Positions 62,682 to 64,000 of a stretch of 64,000 nt of DNA are shown here, piece by piece; positions within the stretch are counted from its first letter, which is position 1; every line of letters begins with the position of its first letter. Below the pieces are notes generated by a model that did not search any database, had not been told where the DNA came from, and saw nothing but the letters and a program-made list of their open reading frames with translations. The stretch covers positions 87,220 to 151,219 of the forward strand of contig JAWKMN010000008.1 in NCBI GenBank assembly GCA_041392165.1, read 5' to 3'. This DNA comes from Arenibacter sp041392165. Its GTDB lineage: Bacteria; Bacteroidota; Bacteroidia; Flavobacteriales; Flavobacteriaceae. Position numbers and translations under genes: made by a program.

Positions 62682-62861
62682 TTAAGCCTCCTCTGTGGAA
62701 ACTAAGTGTTTAACTTTATTTATCATTCCAAGAATATTTGGGGTAGTTTCGTGTTCTACCACCTGTCCTATTCTTCGCAAACCAAGAGCCTCCAATGTCC
62801 TCTTTTGATTCTGAGCTCTTTTAATACTGCTCTTTACCTGTTTTACTTTAATCTTTCCCAT
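62682..62861 (-). CDS. rpmD: 50S ribosomal protein L30
   Basis: A 59-aa protein from ATG 62861. GKIKVKQVKSSIKRAQNQKR and LEALGLRRIGQVVEHETTPN, then GMINKVKHLV, are typical of bacterial L30. It lies between rpsE (13 bp away) and rplO, its standard place. Confidence 0.96.
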   Translation of the reverse strand: MGKIKVKQVKSSIKRAQNQKRTLEALGLRRIGQVVEHETTPNILGMINKVKHLVSTEEA

Positions 62862-62874
62862 TATATTCTTGGTT

Positions 62875-63399
62875 TTATCCTTTAAAAACTTTTTCTAAAG
62901 AAATACCTCTTTGGTTTGCAACTGTCCTTGCACCCCTAAGTTGTAAAAGCGCATCAAAAGTAGCCTTTACCACGTTATGGGGGTTGGAGGAACCTTGTGA
63001 TTTGGACAATACATCATGGACCCCTACCGCTTCCAATACCGCCCTAACGGCACCACCGGCAATTACTCCGGTACCATGCGATGCAGGCTGGATATAAACT
63101 CTGGCACCACCAAATTTACCTTTTTGCTCATGTGGCAAGGTACCCTTGTTCAATGGAATTCTGATAAGATTCTTTTTAGCATCTTCTATGGCCTTTGCAA
63201 TTGCCGTAGCAACTTCCTTAGACTTGCCCAGACCGTGGCCCACAACGCCATTTTCATCACCTACGACAACTATGGCAGAGAATCCGAACGCCCTACCACC
63301 TTTTGTAACTTTGGTAACACGCTGCACTCCTACCAATCTATCTTTTAATTCTAAACCTCCCGGCTTAACAGTCTCTACGTTTTTGTATTTCTGATACAT
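62875..63399 (-). CDS. rpsE: 30S ribosomal protein S5
   Basis: 174 aa. The double-stranded-RNA-binding-like N-terminal domain is seen in LKDRLVGVQRVTKVTKGGRAFGFSAIVVVGDENGVVGHGLGKSKEVATAI, and the C-terminal domain in GTGVIAGGAVRAVLEAVGVHDVLSKSQGSSNPHNVVKA. It lies 7 bp after rplR in the operon. Confidence 0.98.
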   Translation of the reverse strand: MYQKYKNVETVKPGGLELKDRLVGVQRVTKVTKGGRAFGFSAIVVVGDENGVVGHGLGKSKEVATAIAKAIEDAKKNLIRIPLNKGTLPHEQKGKFGGARVYIQPASHGTGVIAGGAVRAVLEAVGVHDVLSKSQGSSNPHNVVKATFDALLQLRGARTVANQRGISLEKVFKG

Positions 63400-63406
63400 A
63401 ATATTC

Positions 63407-63763
63407 TTAGAATTTTAATCCTGCTTCCCTAGCGCCATCGGCTAATGATTTTACTCTTCCGTGATATAAATTACCACCCCTATCAAAAGCAACAGCCTCT
63501 ATTCCAGCTTCCTTTGCCTTTTCGGCAATAGCCTTTCCAACAAGGTTGGCCACTTCTGTTTTTGTCCCTTTGGCCTTGGCCAACGCCTTATCCCTTGAAG
63601 AAGCGGATACCAGGGTCGTTCCTGCCACATCATCAATAATTTGAGCGTAAATCCCAGTATTACTTCTAAAAACAGCAAGCCTTGGCCTTTCTGCAGTACC
63701 CGAGGATATCTTTCTGATCCTCCTTCTGATACGTAGTCTTCTTTCAGTCTTCGTTAATCCCAT
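63407..63763 (-). CDS. rplR: 50S ribosomal protein L18
   Basis: A 118-aa 5S rRNA-binding protein. ERRLRIRRRIRKISSGTAERPRLAVFRSNTGIYAQIIDD at the start and AFDRGGNLYHGRVKSLADGAREAGLKF at the end are diagnostic. It lies between rplF and rpsE. Confidence 0.98.
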   Translation of the reverse strand: MGLTKTERRLRIRRRIRKISSGTAERPRLAVFRSNTGIYAQIIDDVAGTTLVSASSRDKALAKAKGTKTEVANLVGKAIAEKAKEAGIEAVAFDRGGNLYHGRVKSLADGAREAGLKF

Positions 63764-63774
63764 AATGCTAATTA

Positions 63775-64000
63775 TTAAGCTGATTTACCAGCTTTTCTTC
63801 TTAATTGTTCACCAACGAACTTAATTCCTTTTCCTTTGTAAGGTTCCGGTTTGCGGAAAGATCTGATCTTGGCAGCGATCTGCCCCACTAATTGCTTATC
63901 ATGTGAACTAAGCTTTATAATCGGATTCTTTCCTTTTTCGGATACGGTCTCCACTTTTACCTCTGAAGCAAGATCCAAAATAATATTGTGCGAAAATCCT
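63775..64000 (-). CDS. rplF: 50S ribosomal protein L6, 5' part outside window
   Basis: The last 74 codons or so are visible; the frame is open to base 64000. GFSHNIILDLASEVKVETV and then VGQIAAKIRSFRKPEPYKGKGIKFVGEQLRRKAGKSA form the C-terminal half of L6 (second KOW-like lobe with the conserved KGKGI loop). An internal Met start would be artificial, since the N-terminal lobe lies beyond the right edge. Confidence 0.95.
   Translation of the reverse strand, partial: GFSHNIILDLASEVKVETVSEKGKNPIIKLSSHDKQLVGQIAAKIRSFRKPEPYKGKGIKFVGEQLRRKAGKSA

Overview
The window looks like a chromosomal segment of a marine-type member of Flavobacteriaceae (Bacteroidota). The evidence is AT-rich intergenic DNA, Bacteroidota-type promoters (TAnnTTTG at -7, sometimes with TTTG about 20 bp upstream), weak Shine-Dalgarno sequences, FecI/FecR/TonB-receptor signalling, many SPII lipoproteins, and a ribosomal-protein/secY/infA/rpmJ/rpoA/rplQ block in the usual order. 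A genus close to Maribacter, Zobellia or Arenibacter is plausible, but this is inference only. No rRNA, tRNA, CRISPR array or prophage was seen.

Layout. 1-3.1 kb: start of a nitrous-oxide reduction operon on the minus strand (cytochrome c, FAS1 lipoprotein, lipoprotein-type NosZ cut by the window edge), with an Fnr-like box upstream. 3.4-9 kb: tesB, two very small membrane proteins, dinB with palindromic upstream sites, queE, DUF502 and YdeI-like proteins. 9.5-20 kb: a Tat-exported Gfo/Idh/MocA oxidoreductase, a DUF1801 protein, a siderophore-type TonB receptor with a PepSY protein, a GNAT enzyme, a small redox locus (thioredoxin-like, DUF2024, Cys4-MarR) and an S9 peptidase. 20-32.7 kb: HerA-like ATPase, hydrolases, isomerase, aldo/keto reductase, a decayed esterase, fabV, an M19 dipeptidase, a PAS histidine kinase, folD, an S23-type four-helix protein flanked by inverted repeats, and ffh. 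32.9-38.9 kb: a repeat-rich lipoprotein divergent from an ECF sigma/FecR/TonB-receptor set. 39.3-46.4 kb: a sugar-oxidation locus (DUF1080+HEAT protein, Gfo/Idh/MocA oxidoreductase, LamG-TM-SARP-like regulator) in which two of the three genes are frameshifted. 46.8-64 kb: housekeeping genes (argS, ctlX and a second guanidine-modifying enzyme, gltA, glgA, eno, carA, then rplQ to rplF, cut by the right edge).

Most noteworthy. (1) Three promoters in the thioredoxin-like/DUF2024/marR locus each carry a TTAGGA-T-TCCTAA type palindrome just upstream of the -7 element, which predicts an autoregulated redox regulon. (2) A membrane-spanning one-component regulator (periplasmic LamG, one TM helix, cytoplasmic winged helix plus TPR-like domain) is broken at a T9 tract, and the nearby DUF1080+HEAT gene has a one-base frameshift. 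(3) The nos promoter has a palindromic Fnr-like box at about -40. (4) The S23-type gene between folD and ffh lies between 17-bp inverted copies of a dispersed intergenic repeat that also supplies its stop codon. (5) Intergenic regions hold several dispersed repeat families.
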